Part shown: piece by piece, positions 55,270 through 64,000 of the stretch
How the letters are laid out: the number at the start of each line of letters is the position of its first letter
How positions within the stretch are numbered: position 1 is the first letter of the stretch
Source of the DNA: Bradyrhizobium elkanii WSM2783
GTDB lineage: Bacteria; Pseudomonadota; Alphaproteobacteria; Rhizobiales; Xanthobacteraceae
NCBI RefSeq assembly: GCF_000472865.1
Contig: NZ_AXAP01000001.1
Location: forward strand, 367,461-431,460
Length of the DNA stretch: 64,000 bases
Reading direction: 5' to 3'
The notes under the pieces: generated by a model
Databases searched by the model: none
What the model saw: only the letters and a program-made list of their open reading frames with translations
What the model was told of the DNA's origin: nothing
Program-made: the position numbers and the translations under genes

Positions 55270-57582
55270 TTAGAAATCGAATGAAGCAGATACGATGTAA
55301 GTCCGAGGCGACGCAACCGTTACGAATGTACCGGTCGTAAGCCAGTAGTTCTCGCCGGTCACGTTTTCGATGTTGGCGCGGATCGTGACAGGTCGGCCGT
55401 CGATCGAAGTCGCATAACGCGCGCCGATGTCGACACGAGTCCAATCGGGGAATCGCAGGAGATTGGCGCTGGTGAGATAGGCGCCCGACGTATAGATCAC
55501 GCGCCCATTGAGAGCGAGGCCCTCGACCCACGGCGTATCCCAGTCGAGGCTGGCCGAGAACGTCTTGTCCGGCACACCCTGGGCATCGTTGCCGCGCTCC
55601 AATGGATTGGTCGGGTTGGTCAGCTCGGGACGCAGGAAGGTTGCGCTGGCCATACCGCGCAGGCCGGGCAGCAACAGGCCATAAGCGGACAGCTCCACAC
55701 CGCGGTTGCGCTGTTCGCCGTCATAGGCCAGTGCGTTGGATGCGGTCCGGATCTGGCTGGGTCGTGTAATCTGGAACACCGCCGCAGTCGTCGTGATGGT
55801 GCCCCAGTCCATCTTGATACCAGCTTCCTGCTGCTTCGATTTGAATGGCGCAAGCGCAGTACCGGTGTTGCTGTAGCCGGGACCGACGATGGTGCCTTGG
55901 CTCAGTCCTTCAGCGTAGTTCGCGTAGAGCGAAACATTATGCCAGGGCTTGACTACCACGCCGGCAAGCGGCGTCAGCGCTTCTGCTCCGTAGTTGCTTG
56001 TCGGGAGACCGGTAGTGGTGCTGAAAGCGTCCTGTTCCACTCTCTGGTGACGAGTACCGACGGTCACCAGCACCGCATCATTCAGGAGTGACATTGTGTC
56101 GGCGATCGCAACGCTCCTGAGCGTTATCTCGTTGGCTAACCGCGCCGGCGTGCGCGCGCCAGTGACCACAGGAAGGGGGGATGGGTTGTAGATATTCGAT
56201 GGGACCGACTGAGCCGGCGTATTGGCAACGTAAGCGTTGCCGTTCTCCTGATAATAACCGGTGAAAGCGAGATTGATCGCATGACCGACCGGCCCTACTT
56301 GGAAACGTGACCGTATGCCTGCGTTGCCGCTCGTCGTCTTGCTGTAGGAGTCATAGTACGCGTTGATGAGCCTGAAATTACCGAGAGCGTCTATGCCGCT
56401 AGGGAATCCCGTGACACGGGAATCAGGGAACGTCTGGTAGTTCTCGCCCTCACGATAGCCGATGCCCGCATAGGCCGTCAGCGATTCGGCCAGATCATAT
56501 TCGAGGCCCGAGGCGATGGTGTTGTCGCGCTGACGGAGCATCGTGTCCGGGTACCAGTTGCTGCGCGCGTCGGGCGGGGCAGGAATGAAGGGCACATTAC
56601 CCTGAATGGTCATCTGCGGACGGAAGTTCTTGGTGTCGTCGTTCTGCGAAATGGCATCGAGCGTCCAGCGCAGGCGCTCCCCGCGATAGTCGAGTGACAA
56701 CGCACCGAGACCGGTCCGCCAGTTTCCGCCGTCGATCGAGGCCTCGCCATTGCGCCCCACCCCGTTGAACCGGACGCCCCATTCCTTGTTTTCACCAAAG
56801 CGTTGGCTGGTCTCCAGATGGAGACCGTAGTTGCCGGCGCTCATGAAGACCGGCGTCAAACGTGTGAAAGGTATCTCAAGCGCGCGTTTGCTGACGATGT
56901 TGACGCCGCCGCCGACGCTGCCGCCAGGAGCTATGCCGTTGATGAGCGCACCGGGCCCCTTGAGCAATTCGATTCGCTCGATGATCTCCGCCGGCACGCG
57001 ACTGGAGGACACCAGCCCGTAGAGACCGTTGAAGCCAACGTCACCTGAAGGAACGCTGAAGCCGCGGATCTGGAACGTGTCGTCGAATCCGTTGCTGCCT
57101 GTGGTGAGTCGCACCGAAGAGTCGTTGATCAGCGTATCCGCGGCCGTCCGCGCCTGCTGATTCTCGATCAGTTGCGACGTATAGTTGACGGTGCTGAACG
57201 GCACATTCATGACGTTCGTGCTTCCGAGCAGGCCGAGCGTTCCACCCTGTGCCAACTGGCCGCCAGCATAGGCTGGCGCCGGCGCTCCGATCGTCCGAGT
57301 CGATCCAATCGTGGTAACAGGCGCAGTCGGCGCAGGAGGCTGTTCGGTTCGCTGCCGGGATGCGACGCGAGCAGAGTGCTGAGCTGAACCGCGAGTCCGA
57401 ACAGTGCGCGTCGCTCGCGCTCTTTGTTGGGGCGCATCGACGTGCACCGGAGGCAACACGTGCGGCTGCGCGCTCTGCGCCCTGCTCTGAGAAGAGCTCA
57501 CACCGCTCAGGCATAACGTAACAACGCCCGTCGCCACGCCAACATACAAACGGTTCTTATAATTCTCGAAGTTGCTCAACAA
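55270..57582 (-). CDS. TonB-dependent siderophore receptor
   Basis: 770 residues with an N-terminal signal (hydrophobic about 14-33). A long Ala/Arg/Thr/Gln-rich stretch (about 35-95) precedes the plug domain (NVPFSTVNYTSQLIENQQARTAADTLINDSSVRLTTGSNGFDDTFQIRGFSV, RVPAEIIERIELLKGPGALINGIAPGGSVGGGVNIVSKRA), then the 22-strand barrel ending in the aromatic ASFDF sorting signal. The plug pattern is that of ferric-siderophore receptors (FhuA/FoxA/FegA type). First gene of a five-gene operon whose other members are iron-uptake families; regulation by Irr or Fur is likely but not shown. The upstream region carries a 20-base direct repeat. Confidence 0.95.
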   Translation of the reverse strand: MLSNFENYKNRLYVGVATGVVTLCLSGVSSSQSRAQSAQPHVLPPVHVDAPQQRARATRTVRTRGSAQHSARVASRQRTEQPPAPTAPVTTIGSTRTIGAPAPAYAGGQLAQGGTLGLLGSTNVMNVPFSTVNYTSQLIENQQARTAADTLINDSSVRLTTGSNGFDDTFQIRGFSVPSGDVGFNGLYGLVSSSRVPAEIIERIELLKGPGALINGIAPGGSVGGGVNIVSKRALEIPFTRLTPVFMSAGNYGLHLETSQRFGENKEWGVRFNGVGRNGEASIDGGNWRTGLGALSLDYRGERLRWTLDAISQNDDTKNFRPQMTIQGNVPFIPAPPDARSNWYPDTMLRQRDNTIASGLEYDLAESLTAYAGIGYREGENYQTFPDSRVTGFPSGIDALGNFRLINAYYDSYSKTTSGNAGIRSRFQVGPVGHAINLAFTGYYQENGNAYVANTPAQSVPSNIYNPSPLPVVTGARTPARLANEITLRSVAIADTMSLLNDAVLVTVGTRHQRVEQDAFSTTTGLPTSNYGAEALTPLAGVVVKPWHNVSLYANYAEGLSQGTIVGPGYSNTGTALAPFKSKQQEAGIKMDWGTITTTAAVFQITRPSQIRTASNALAYDGEQRNRGVELSAYGLLLPGLRGMASATFLRPELTNPTNPLERGNDAQGVPDKTFSASLDWDTPWVEGLALNGRVIYTSGAYLTSANLLRFPDWTRVDIGARYATSIDGRPVTIRANIENVTGENYWLTTGTFVTVASPRTYIVSASFDF

Positions 57583-57997
57583 TCGCCCCCAGTTCGCCTA
57601 GTCGATGTCCGACTAGGAAATCGAAGGTGCGAAGGCAACGAAGGCGATTTAGAATCTATTGATGCATGCGCGTAAGAGTTTGTGAGTCCGATTTCTAACC
57701 ACTCTAGTAAGCCAACACTGAAATCTCTCTAATAAGCGAACTCTGACAACTCATCGTCCGGCATTGCGACGCTTTGACGCGTGATGGAGTGGAGGTTGTG
57801 CTAGCCAACACGTGACGCCGCTTGATAGTCCGCTTTGCGAAGCTCGCTCGCGCACCATCGCGACGCCACACGTCGAACTCTGCCGTCAGCCAGCTCAGAG
57901 CTTCTTTATGATTCCGAGGCCACGCCTTAGGCCGAGTCGGAAATTGAAGAGGCGCCCGAAGGCGCCTCCAAATCGCTGGAGTGATTGCGCCGCCTCT
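57583..57997. promoter_or_regulatory. Leader/promoter region of the TonB-receptor operon
   Basis: 415 bases without a credible gene. Next to the receptor start are TTTAGAA-type bases (57650) and TTTCTAA (57692), weak likenesses of the iron-control (Irr/ICE) half-sites of Bradyrhizobium. Two imperfect 20-base direct repeats (57702-57721 and 57727-57746) follow. The end towards 57998 is the 3' side of the phospholipase gene. Confidence 0.4.
57702..57746. repeat. 20-base imperfect direct repeat upstream of TonB receptor
   Basis: CTCTAGTAAGCCAACACTGA and CTCTAATAAGCGAACTCTGA, 17 of 20 bases the same, start-to-start distance 25. About 120-165 bases before the receptor start codon. Direct repeats at this spacing could be activator sites. 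Confidence 0.6.
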
Positions 57998-60349
57998 TTA
58001 GAACCGGTCGGCAACGCCCATGCCAGGATCGCTCACCGAACCGCGGCCGGTTTCCACATGGCCGGCGACGCGCCGATAGAAGCCGCTGCCCGAGTCGCTG
58101 GTGATGACGAAGTCATACCACAGGCCGGTGGTGCGCAGATTCCAGTACAGTTCACCGGGGTGGCCGGAAGCGGACACTTTGACATCCCACGACGTGCGCG
58201 GACCGCCGCCGAAGTCGGGTCCCGGGAAGAAGACCGGTGGATTGAATCCGAAGCCCGGGGCGCAGAAGTCGGGAGCCTGCCGGAAACCAGGCACCGGGCC
58301 GAAGCCCACGGGACGGACGCTCGGACGCGGACCGAAGCCCGGAGGCTCCGGCTGCATCGCGGCGGCGACCGAGGCACTCACGGCGAGCAGCGGTCCATAA
58401 ATCTTGTTGGACTTCACCGTGAAGCGAAGGTGGCCGTTGCCGTCGTTGCGAAACTGCAGGTGCAGACCGCCGTCGTGGACGTTGTAGCCGACGAAGATTT
58501 CCGGGTTCGGCTCATTCTTGTGCCGCATCGTAGAGATGTCGCCTTTGAAGTGGCGGTGGAAGCCGTTGGGGGCGAGCACCCACAGATCATAAAGGCCGTC
58601 GTCGCCAACCGCCCATTCGTCGTCCAGCATCTGGCCCGCCTCGACCGTGTAGCGCCGTGGAATGCGATCCAGGTGCATCTTGTCGTAGACGTGGAACACG
58701 GCGCCTGCAAAGCCGGTATTGGCGAACAGCAGCCTCACCTTGCTCTTGCCGGCATCAACCTGCGCGCTGGCGTGCAGAATGTAGGGTAGCGCGCGCGAGA
58801 AGCGCACGCCGGTTTCCTGAAACAGCGGCTGCGGCGTCGTCGGCGCGGTGGGGGCCGGCAATGTCTTCTGGTGCGCATCCGATGCTTGCCAGTTGCTCTG
58901 GTCGGGCAGCTCCGGGAAGCGGGCATCGTTGGGGCTCGCGAAGTCGAAGGCGGTGGTGAGGTCGCCCGAAATGGCGCGGTGCCAGGGGCTGATCGAGTCC
59001 ACCTTGATGCCGAAGCGCTTCTCGAGGAAGCGGCCCACCGACGTGTGGTCGAAGACCTGCGAATTGACCCAGCCGCCCTTGCTCCACGGCGACACCACGT
59101 ACATCGGCACGCGCGCACTGAGACCCCAGGGACGGATGTTGCCGCTGATCTTGTCGTCGCTGCTCAGCACGTTGCCGACCGTGTTGGAAAAGTATTCACC
59201 CGCGAGCGGCATCGTGGCCTTGCCCATCAGGTTGCCGTCGTTGTCATAGGACGGCACGGCCGGTGCCGGCAGGTGATCGAAGAAGCCGTCGTTCTCGTCG
59301 AAGGTCAGGAAGAAGACGGTCTGGCTCCAGACCTCGGGGTTGGCGGTCAGTGCTTCCAGCACCTGGTCGGTGAAATTGCCGGCGCGGGTCGGGCTGCCGC
59401 CGCCGGGATGTTCGGAGTTGGCTTGCGTCGGCAGGATCCACGATACCTGCGGAAGGTTGCCGCTCATCACATCGGCCTTCAGCCTGTCGAGATAATGCGG
59501 GCCACCGGTCAGGCCGTGCACATAATTGGGATCGCCCGGCTGGGCGTGGCGGAAGCTGGCGAACGCCAGGCAGCCGTGCATCGCGCCGGTCCAGTTGTCG
59601 TTCATGTCCTGGTAGACGTGCCAGCTGACGCCGGCGCGCTGCAGCAGGTCGGGGAGGGTGGGCCAGTTAAAGTCGCTGCCGACATAGCGATAGTTCGGCT
59701 GGGGCTGAGGCAGGCCGTCCACCCATTTGGAAGGGTTGGGCCAGCAGCGGTTGTTGTTGGGCTCGGAATCGTTCGTCGTGCAGTTGATGCCCTGCGCGCG
59801 CAGCGCGGGATTGAAGTTGGAGCCCGACCAGAACACGATCCGGTTGGGATCGGTGCCGGTGGTGATGGAGGCGTGGTAGGCGTCGCACAGTGTGAAGGCC
59901 TCGGCCAGCGCGAACTGGAAGGGAATGTCGTCGCGGCCGAAATAGCCCATCGCGTACGGGGTCTTGTACTTGGCCCAGAAGCCCATCTTGCCCTGGTTCC
60001 ACGCTGCCTGACTGTCGCCAAACGAATGCGGCGTGCCGTATCCGACCAGCGCGTTGCTGGTCGCGGAGTCGCGGTGATAGGGCGGGATCTCACGGGTGCC
60101 GTCGGACTGAAACCACACCGGCTTGCCGCTTTCGAGCGGAATAGGGAAGCGGTCGCCGAAGCCGCGCACGCCGCGCAGCGTACCGAAATAGTGGTCGAAC
60201 GAGCGGTTCTCCTGCATCAGGATCACGATGTGCTTGACGTCCATGATCGTGCCGGTCCGGCGCCGCGCCGGAATGGCCAGCGCCCGGTTGATGCTGGTAA
60301 AGGCAGCCGCCGCCGTGGCGCCCGCCAGAAAGTCGCGACGTGTTGTCAT
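57998..60349 (-). CDS. Tat-exported phosphocholine-type phospholipase C
   Basis: 783 residues. Tat signal TTRRDFLAGATAAAAF. Family motifs (acid-phosphatase/PLC superfamily): HIVILMQENRSFDHYFGTLRGVRGFGDR, TTGTDPNRIVFWSG, DMNDNWTGAMHGCLAF, LTFDENDGFFDH and HTSVGRFLEKRFG, which place the metal-binding Glu/Asn and Asp residues. Two C-terminal DUF756 domains follow; the second is interrupted by a Pro/Gly/Phe-rich insert of about 55 residues (58190-58360). Such enzymes hydrolyse phosphatidylcholine or sphingomyelin outside the inner membrane, often under phosphate starvation. No pho box was located. Confidence 0.94.
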   Translation of the reverse strand: MTTRRDFLAGATAAAAFTSINRALAIPARRRTGTIMDVKHIVILMQENRSFDHYFGTLRGVRGFGDRFPIPLESGKPVWFQSDGTREIPPYHRDSATSNALVGYGTPHSFGDSQAAWNQGKMGFWAKYKTPYAMGYFGRDDIPFQFALAEAFTLCDAYHASITTGTDPNRIVFWSGSNFNPALRAQGINCTTNDSEPNNNRCWPNPSKWVDGLPQPQPNYRYVGSDFNWPTLPDLLQRAGVSWHVYQDMNDNWTGAMHGCLAFASFRHAQPGDPNYVHGLTGGPHYLDRLKADVMSGNLPQVSWILPTQANSEHPGGGSPTRAGNFTDQVLEALTANPEVWSQTVFFLTFDENDGFFDHLPAPAVPSYDNDGNLMGKATMPLAGEYFSNTVGNVLSSDDKISGNIRPWGLSARVPMYVVSPWSKGGWVNSQVFDHTSVGRFLEKRFGIKVDSISPWHRAISGDLTTAFDFASPNDARFPELPDQSNWQASDAHQKTLPAPTAPTTPQPLFQETGVRFSRALPYILHASAQVDAGKSKVRLLFANTGFAGAVFHVYDKMHLDRIPRRYTVEAGQMLDDEWAVGDDGLYDLWVLAPNGFHRHFKGDISTMRHKNEPNPEIFVGYNVHDGGLHLQFRNDGNGHLRFTVKSNKIYGPLLAVSASVAAAMQPEPPGFGPRPSVRPVGFGPVPGFRQAPDFCAPGFGFNPPVFFPGPDFGGGPRTSWDVKVSASGHPGELYWNLRTTGLWYDFVITSDSGSGFYRRVAGHVETGRGSVSDPGMGVADRF

Positions 60350-60680
60350 TTATTATCTACCTTTGGTTGAACAGTTGAAGAAACGAACGACGGCCTGCAG
60401 CGCAGGCTTGGCTCACTGCGCGGGCAAGCCGGTCGGCAATAGCAGTGCGACTTGACGTCGCTGTGAATAATTTATTTCCGCTGGAATTTTTTGTGAGCTT
60501 TTCTCAGTGTAGAATGATTGAGCACCGAGAGAGGGGAGAACGGGCCGGAATGACCCATGGGCCATCCTCGTCGCCGGCTCATCCCGGCGGCCGACGAGAA
60601 TTGAAGCTCTGCGCAAGGGGAATCGCGGTAACCTTCCGCGATCCACCAAATGAATTCCCACGTTGTTCGCGAGGACGCGG
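60350..60680. other. Intergenic region between phospholipase C and RpiR-type gene
   Basis: 331 bases. Divergent promoters are expected here. AT-rich pieces (AATAATTTATTTCC, AATTTTTTGTGAGCTTTTCTC) near 60466-60502 look like a promoter region for the phospholipase or the regulator. No gene, hairpin or repeat was made out. Confidence 0.4.
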
Positions 60681-61556
60681 GTGACACGCTCGAACTTCAA
60701 TGCAGGGCCGTCCGTGAGCGGCATTCTATCCCGCGTTCGTGAATTGCAATCTGATCTCCCTCCAAAAGCTAAGCAAATCGCCGAGCTGATTATCGCGCAG
60801 CCGGAGTCCTTCATTCACATGTCGATCACCGAAGTTGCCGAGACATGTGGCGTGAGCGAAGGCACGATCGTTTCCTTTTGCGGCCGGGTGGGCGTTCGCG
60901 GGTTCCAGGAGCTCAAGATTCTTCTGGCGCGCGATCTGATCGAGCCGGTTCGTCTGATTCAGGAGGATCTGCATCGAGGCGATGATCCGGCGACCGTCAC
61001 GGATCACATCTTTGCTGCTCACGCCGCTTCGCTCCACGAGACGCGCCGCCTGCTCTCAATGGAATCGCTGGCGAAGGCGGCGAGCTTGTTGAGGGAAGCG
61101 CAGCGGATCGAGATCTATGGCATAGGAAGTTCGGCGCCGATTGCGCAGGACCTCTCCTATCGCCTGCTGCAACTGGGGCTCGCGGCGAGCGCAGTCGTCG
61201 ATTCTCATGTCCAGGCCGTCAGCGCGGGCATGACCGGCCCGGCGGTCACGACCGTTACGGTGTCTCACTCAGGCAGCACGGTCGAGACGGTGCTCGCGAC
61301 CCGATTGGCGCGGGAAGCCGGCGCTCGGACAATCGGCATCACCCGGCTCGGCAAGTCGCCTCTGGCGGCCCATTGCGACGTTCTGCTCTATACCGTCGCC
61401 AATGAAACCCGGTATCGGCCCGAGGCCATGAGCAGCCGCGTGGCTCAGCTCGCCATTATCGACACCTTGGTGAGCTGTTGCGCCCTGACCGACACCGAGC
61501 GCTCCGTTGACAGGCTTCAACACGCCGCGCGTATTCTTTCCGAGAAGCGCTTTTGA
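60681..61556 (+). CDS. MurR/RpiR family transcriptional regulator with SIS domain
   Basis: 291 residues from a GTG at 60681 (GAGGA 5 bases upstream). N-terminal HTH of the RpiR type (SDLPPKAKQIAELIIAQPESFIHMSITEVAETCGVSEGTIVSFCGRVGVRGFQELKILLARD) and a C-terminal SIS sugar-phosphate domain (IEIYGIGSSAPIAQDLSYRLLQLGLAA, VTVSHSGSTVETVLATRLAREAGARTIGITRLGKSPLAAHCDVLL). Family members sense phosphosugars and control their catabolism; no sugar gene is adjacent, so the target is not evident. Divergent from the phospholipase gene. Confidence 0.92.
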   Translation: MTRSNFNAGPSVSGILSRVRELQSDLPPKAKQIAELIIAQPESFIHMSITEVAETCGVSEGTIVSFCGRVGVRGFQELKILLARDLIEPVRLIQEDLHRGDDPATVTDHIFAAHAASLHETRRLLSMESLAKAASLLREAQRIEIYGIGSSAPIAQDLSYRLLQLGLAASAVVDSHVQAVSAGMTGPAVTTVTVSHSGSTVETVLATRLAREAGARTIGITRLGKSPLAAHCDVLLYTVANETRYRPEAMSSRVAQLAIIDTLVSCCALTDTERSVDRLQHAARILSEKRF

Positions 61557-61697
61557 CCGCACAGCTTGCGGCGGAGAGCCGCAACAGGATGGCTCCGACC
61601 CGAGCCGAAAATCTCCGCCCGAGATGCCTTTCGGAGGATGCCCCCACTTGGCTTTGATGTACAATTGATGCTGGTTGCCCACCACAGGAGGTAAGTC

Positions 61698-62288
61698 ATG
61701 AAAAGCCTCTATGCTCTCGCGTCAGTTGGGTTCTGCGTAGCTTCGGCAGCCCTCACCATCACCTCGGCGTCGGCTTTTCCAAACGAGGAGATCCCGAAAA
61801 CCGAACCGGAGTACATCGCCAAGACAAAGACCGCCGCGCCAGCGTCGGTCGTGAACAACGCGACGATCACCATGCCGCAGCCAGATGGGTCTTCCAAGAC
61901 CGTCCAAACCGGATCGAACGGTTTCACGTGCTTTATCGGCAATGACGGAACACCCGAATGCGATGACCAGAACGCCATGGAATGGCGCAAAGCTCTCCAG
62001 GCCAAACAGACCCCGCCGAACAAGATTGGCTTCATCTTCATGCTGGCCGGTGACACCGGCACGAGCAATCATGATTCCTCCGAACGGCACACGCACCAGC
62101 ATTGGGTCCAGACCGGGCCGCATGTGATGATCGTCGGCGGCGCAGCGCACGAGATGCTCAGTCCGTATCCGCGCGATCTGGATGTCAAAGACCCGACGCA
62201 GCCTTATGTGATGTTCCCCGGAAAACCCAACGAGCACCTGATGATCCCGGTGGTCTCGCAAGAGCTTACGACGGGCAGCACGCGGTGA
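61698..62288 (+). CDS. Exported protein of unknown function
   Basis: 196 residues, GGAGGTAAG just before the ATG. A signal peptide (SLYALASVGFCVASAALTITSASAF). Mature part contains GFTCFIGNDGTPECDDQNAMEWRKALQAK and a His-rich patch (TSNHDSSERHTHQHWVQTGPHVMIVGG) ending MFPGKPNEHLMIPV. One disulfide (TCF / PEC) and a possible metal-binding histidine cluster. I recognise the type as widespread in Rhizobiales without assigned role. The DUF1254 gene lies convergent, 166 bases away. Confidence 0.78.
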   Translation: MKSLYALASVGFCVASAALTITSASAFPNEEIPKTEPEYIAKTKTAAPASVVNNATITMPQPDGSSKTVQTGSNGFTCFIGNDGTPECDDQNAMEWRKALQAKQTPPNKIGFIFMLAGDTGTSNHDSSERHTHQHWVQTGPHVMIVGGAAHEMLSPYPRDLDVKDPTQPYVMFPGKPNEHLMIPVVSQELTTGSTR

Positions 62289-62454
62289 CGCGGGTGAACT
62301 CCGCCGTGCCTGAGAGCAGCGGCACGGCGGCTGATTCCGTATGATCGCAGTGGCGGATCTGTGCTGCCCGCGTGATATTTCTTGGCGGTACAGCGCAAAG
62401 CCGGAACATTTCAACTCATGCCAGCCCGCTTGGGGCCGGCCTGAGTTGAAGTTC

Positions 62455-63885
62455 TCAAGCCTTGACCTTCCTGGCGGCAGGAACCGTCCATGTGCCGTTG
62501 ATGATGGAGGGGTCCGTTTCCTGCGGCCAGTACATGCGCAGCATGAGTATGAAATCTCCCTCGGGAGCGGGCAGCCAGTTTGACTCCTTGTCTTGGCCCG
62601 GGGAGTCCTTCTGAATGTAGAGATCGACCGAGCCGTCCGCGTTTTCCTTCAGATCTTCACGGGCGCTGATCGAGTAGCGGTTGATCGGATTCTTCACGAA
62701 GAAGTAGCTGCTATCGTACATCGTGAGCGACCAGAATCCCTCCGCGGGAGGCAGGTGGCCTTTGGGAAACCGCATGACGTATTTGTTTGCGCCATTGTAC
62801 TTACGGCCATCCGCATCCTTTTGTGAGGTCGGGTAGACTGCGTCCTGCGGACGATTGGCGCCGAGCCCGATCGCGGTCACCAGGGCCCGCATCAGATAGT
62901 CGGTCCCGTAGATGCCGGTCTTTGTTGTAAAGGCAAAGCCATTCTCATCCCTGATGGCTTTGTTGATCTTGAACTGAAGCATGATCCTGTCGAACGATAC
63001 CTCCGGTAAGCGCTTCAGGAAGTCCGCATTGAGCTTGCTCTCATCAAAATCCTGCCCGGGAACGATGCCGATCCGAGCAAATTTGGCCAGCTGAGGCGCG
63101 TCTGCTTCGCTTGGCGGATTGGTCTTCATAAGCTCGCACAGCAGCTTGAAATACGACACCGCGTCCATGCGATTGACCTGCTCGCGGACCGCGGTTTTCA
63201 TGTCGACCGACGGATCGACCTTTCCCGCAGGTGGCGTGTACGGCTTGCCGTAAGCACTGAGCGGTACGAGCTTGCACTCATCCTGCAGCTTGTGGACGGC
63301 GGCGTAATCCTCCGGCGTGCCGGTGCAATAGATGCGGCCAAGCAGCCATACGATGTTGGTCGGTGATTTGTACTCCTTTACGCCGGCCGGCAGCGTGCCC
63401 TTCCACCCGGGTCCGGTGATCGCATAAGTCTGCGCCCCGGTGCCGGTGGTGCGCTTCCCTGGGACTTGAAACACCGTCGTCCAGCCGTCCAGCATTGGCA
63501 TCAGGAAATAGCGCCCCTTCATGTCCGGGATGCTGAGGACCCACGGTTCTTTCCCGACGTCGACGAAGGAGGTTGTGTAGAGAGTGTCCGCATTCGGCGC
63601 GGTGACATCCCTGAACGAAGCGTCTGGATATTGGCGCAGCTTGATAAGATGACCCATCGGTCCCCGTGTTCCGACCGGTTCAGCAACATTGGTCATGACC
63701 CGGCGAGTCATCTCGATCGTCACCAACGGATAGCCGAAAATGTAGGCGTCGCTCGCGAGCCAGAAATCCTCCAGGCCCTGACCCACTCCCAGGAAAGAAT
63801 CCTGGGCAAGGACTGATCGTGTTCCGGCTGCGCCTGCCAGCAGCCCCATTCCACCAAACGCAAGGGATCGGCGGGTGATATTCAT
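62455..63885 (-). CDS. DUF1254/DUF1214 family exported protein
   Basis: 476 residues with a Tat-like signal (ITRRSLAFGGMGLLAGAAGTRSVLAQ). DUF1254 covers about residues 45-185 (DAYIFGYPLVTIEMTRRV, SFRDVTAPNADTLYTTSFVDVGKEPWVLSIPDMKGRYFLMPMLDGW) and DUF1214 about 340-470 (ANKYVMRFPKGHLPPAEGFWSLTMYDSSYFFVKNPINRYSISAREDL, LYIQKDSPG, NWLPAPEGDFILMLRMYWP). Very common paired-domain exported proteins of soil bacteria; function is unknown. The 115 bases to the window edge show only a ribosome-site-like GAAGGAGATAG. Confidence 0.93.
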   Translation of the reverse strand: MNITRRSLAFGGMGLLAGAAGTRSVLAQDSFLGVGQGLEDFWLASDAYIFGYPLVTIEMTRRVMTNVAEPVGTRGPMGHLIKLRQYPDASFRDVTAPNADTLYTTSFVDVGKEPWVLSIPDMKGRYFLMPMLDGWTTVFQVPGKRTTGTGAQTYAITGPGWKGTLPAGVKEYKSPTNIVWLLGRIYCTGTPEDYAAVHKLQDECKLVPLSAYGKPYTPPAGKVDPSVDMKTAVREQVNRMDAVSYFKLLCELMKTNPPSEADAPQLAKFARIGIVPGQDFDESKLNADFLKRLPEVSFDRIMLQFKINKAIRDENGFAFTTKTGIYGTDYLMRALVTAIGLGANRPQDAVYPTSQKDADGRKYNGANKYVMRFPKGHLPPAEGFWSLTMYDSSYFFVKNPINRYSISAREDLKENADGSVDLYIQKDSPGQDKESNWLPAPEGDFILMLRMYWPQETDPSIINGTWTVPAARKVKA

Positions 63886-64000
63886 CGCTATCTCCTTCTT
63901 GGAACGAATACAAATGACGGCTAGTGTTTTCAGATGTGACGCTCATGCCCTGTGGGGCGAGGCGGTCAGGATGAATTGCTGGCGGCAGCTACGATGCCGC

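Noticed and set aside
57640..57700. Definite Irr/ICE or Fur box before the TonB receptor
   Set aside because: Only loose TTTAGAA/TTTCTAA half-sites; not good enough to list as a site on its own.
58871..60370. Plus-strand open frame of about 500 codons opposite phospholipase C
   Set aside because: Antisense shadow; all family motifs lie on the minus strand.

Overview
The window is a GC-rich (roughly 63-66% by eye) chromosomal stretch from an alphaproteobacterium of the Rhizobiales. Gene content and interspersed palindromic elements look most like Bradyrhizobium or a close relative in the Nitrobacteraceae. This is inferred from gene families, codon style and repeats; no database was searched. 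No rRNA, tRNA, CRISPR array, integrase or insertion sequence was seen.

Layout. 1-1240 (minus) is the 5' part of a SAM-cyclase-AAA signalling protein that runs off the left edge. 1384-9268 (plus) holds a two-module non-ribosomal peptide synthetase (A-PCP-C-A-PCP-C, no thioesterase), a tiny lysine-tailed protein and a luciferase-like flavin monooxygenase; this is the best candidate for an undescribed natural-product locus. 9374-12619 carries a small unknown protein, a cupin and a secreted GH16/GH1 glucan-hydrolase pair. 12847-18019 carries an EAL phosphodiesterase, phosphoglucomutase, a sugar-nucleotide-type epimerase and a DapA-family lyase. 18757-21955 is a divergent FtsH/HtrA quality-control pair. 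22102-29943 holds an orphan molybdenum hydroxylase large subunit, a LemA-TPM-TPM operon, a coiled-coil membrane protein, a CxxCH exported protein and a small membrane protein.

30133-40002 contains a divergent GST/TetR pair with a perfect inverted repeat between them, a class III CoA-transferase, proline utilisation putA with its divergent Lrp-type regulator, an exported unknown protein, a cold-shock protein, and a membrane cyclase that joins a haem-type anchor, a 2Fe-2S ferredoxin domain and a class III cyclase domain. 40412-47654 holds a GT39-type glycosyltransferase, ycjF/ycjX homologues, a hemolysin III homologue, an SDR and an epoxide-hydrolase-like enzyme. 47713-52326 is a divergent HxlR regulator facing a NmrA / MarR / membrane protein / small protein / exported hydrolase run. 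52323-57582 (minus) is an iron-uptake-type operon: TonB-dependent receptor, DUF4198, DUF3649, PepSY-TM, DUF3325. The right end carries a Tat-exported phospholipase C, an RpiR regulator, an exported unknown protein and a DUF1254 protein.

At least seven families of interspersed inverted repeats (about 75-160 bp) sit in intergenic gaps, mostly at 3' ends of genes. One copy supplies the last residues and the stop codon of the GT39 protein. Overall the window looks like ordinary core and accessory chromosome, with the NRPS locus, the redox cyclase and the repeat families as the most interesting parts.
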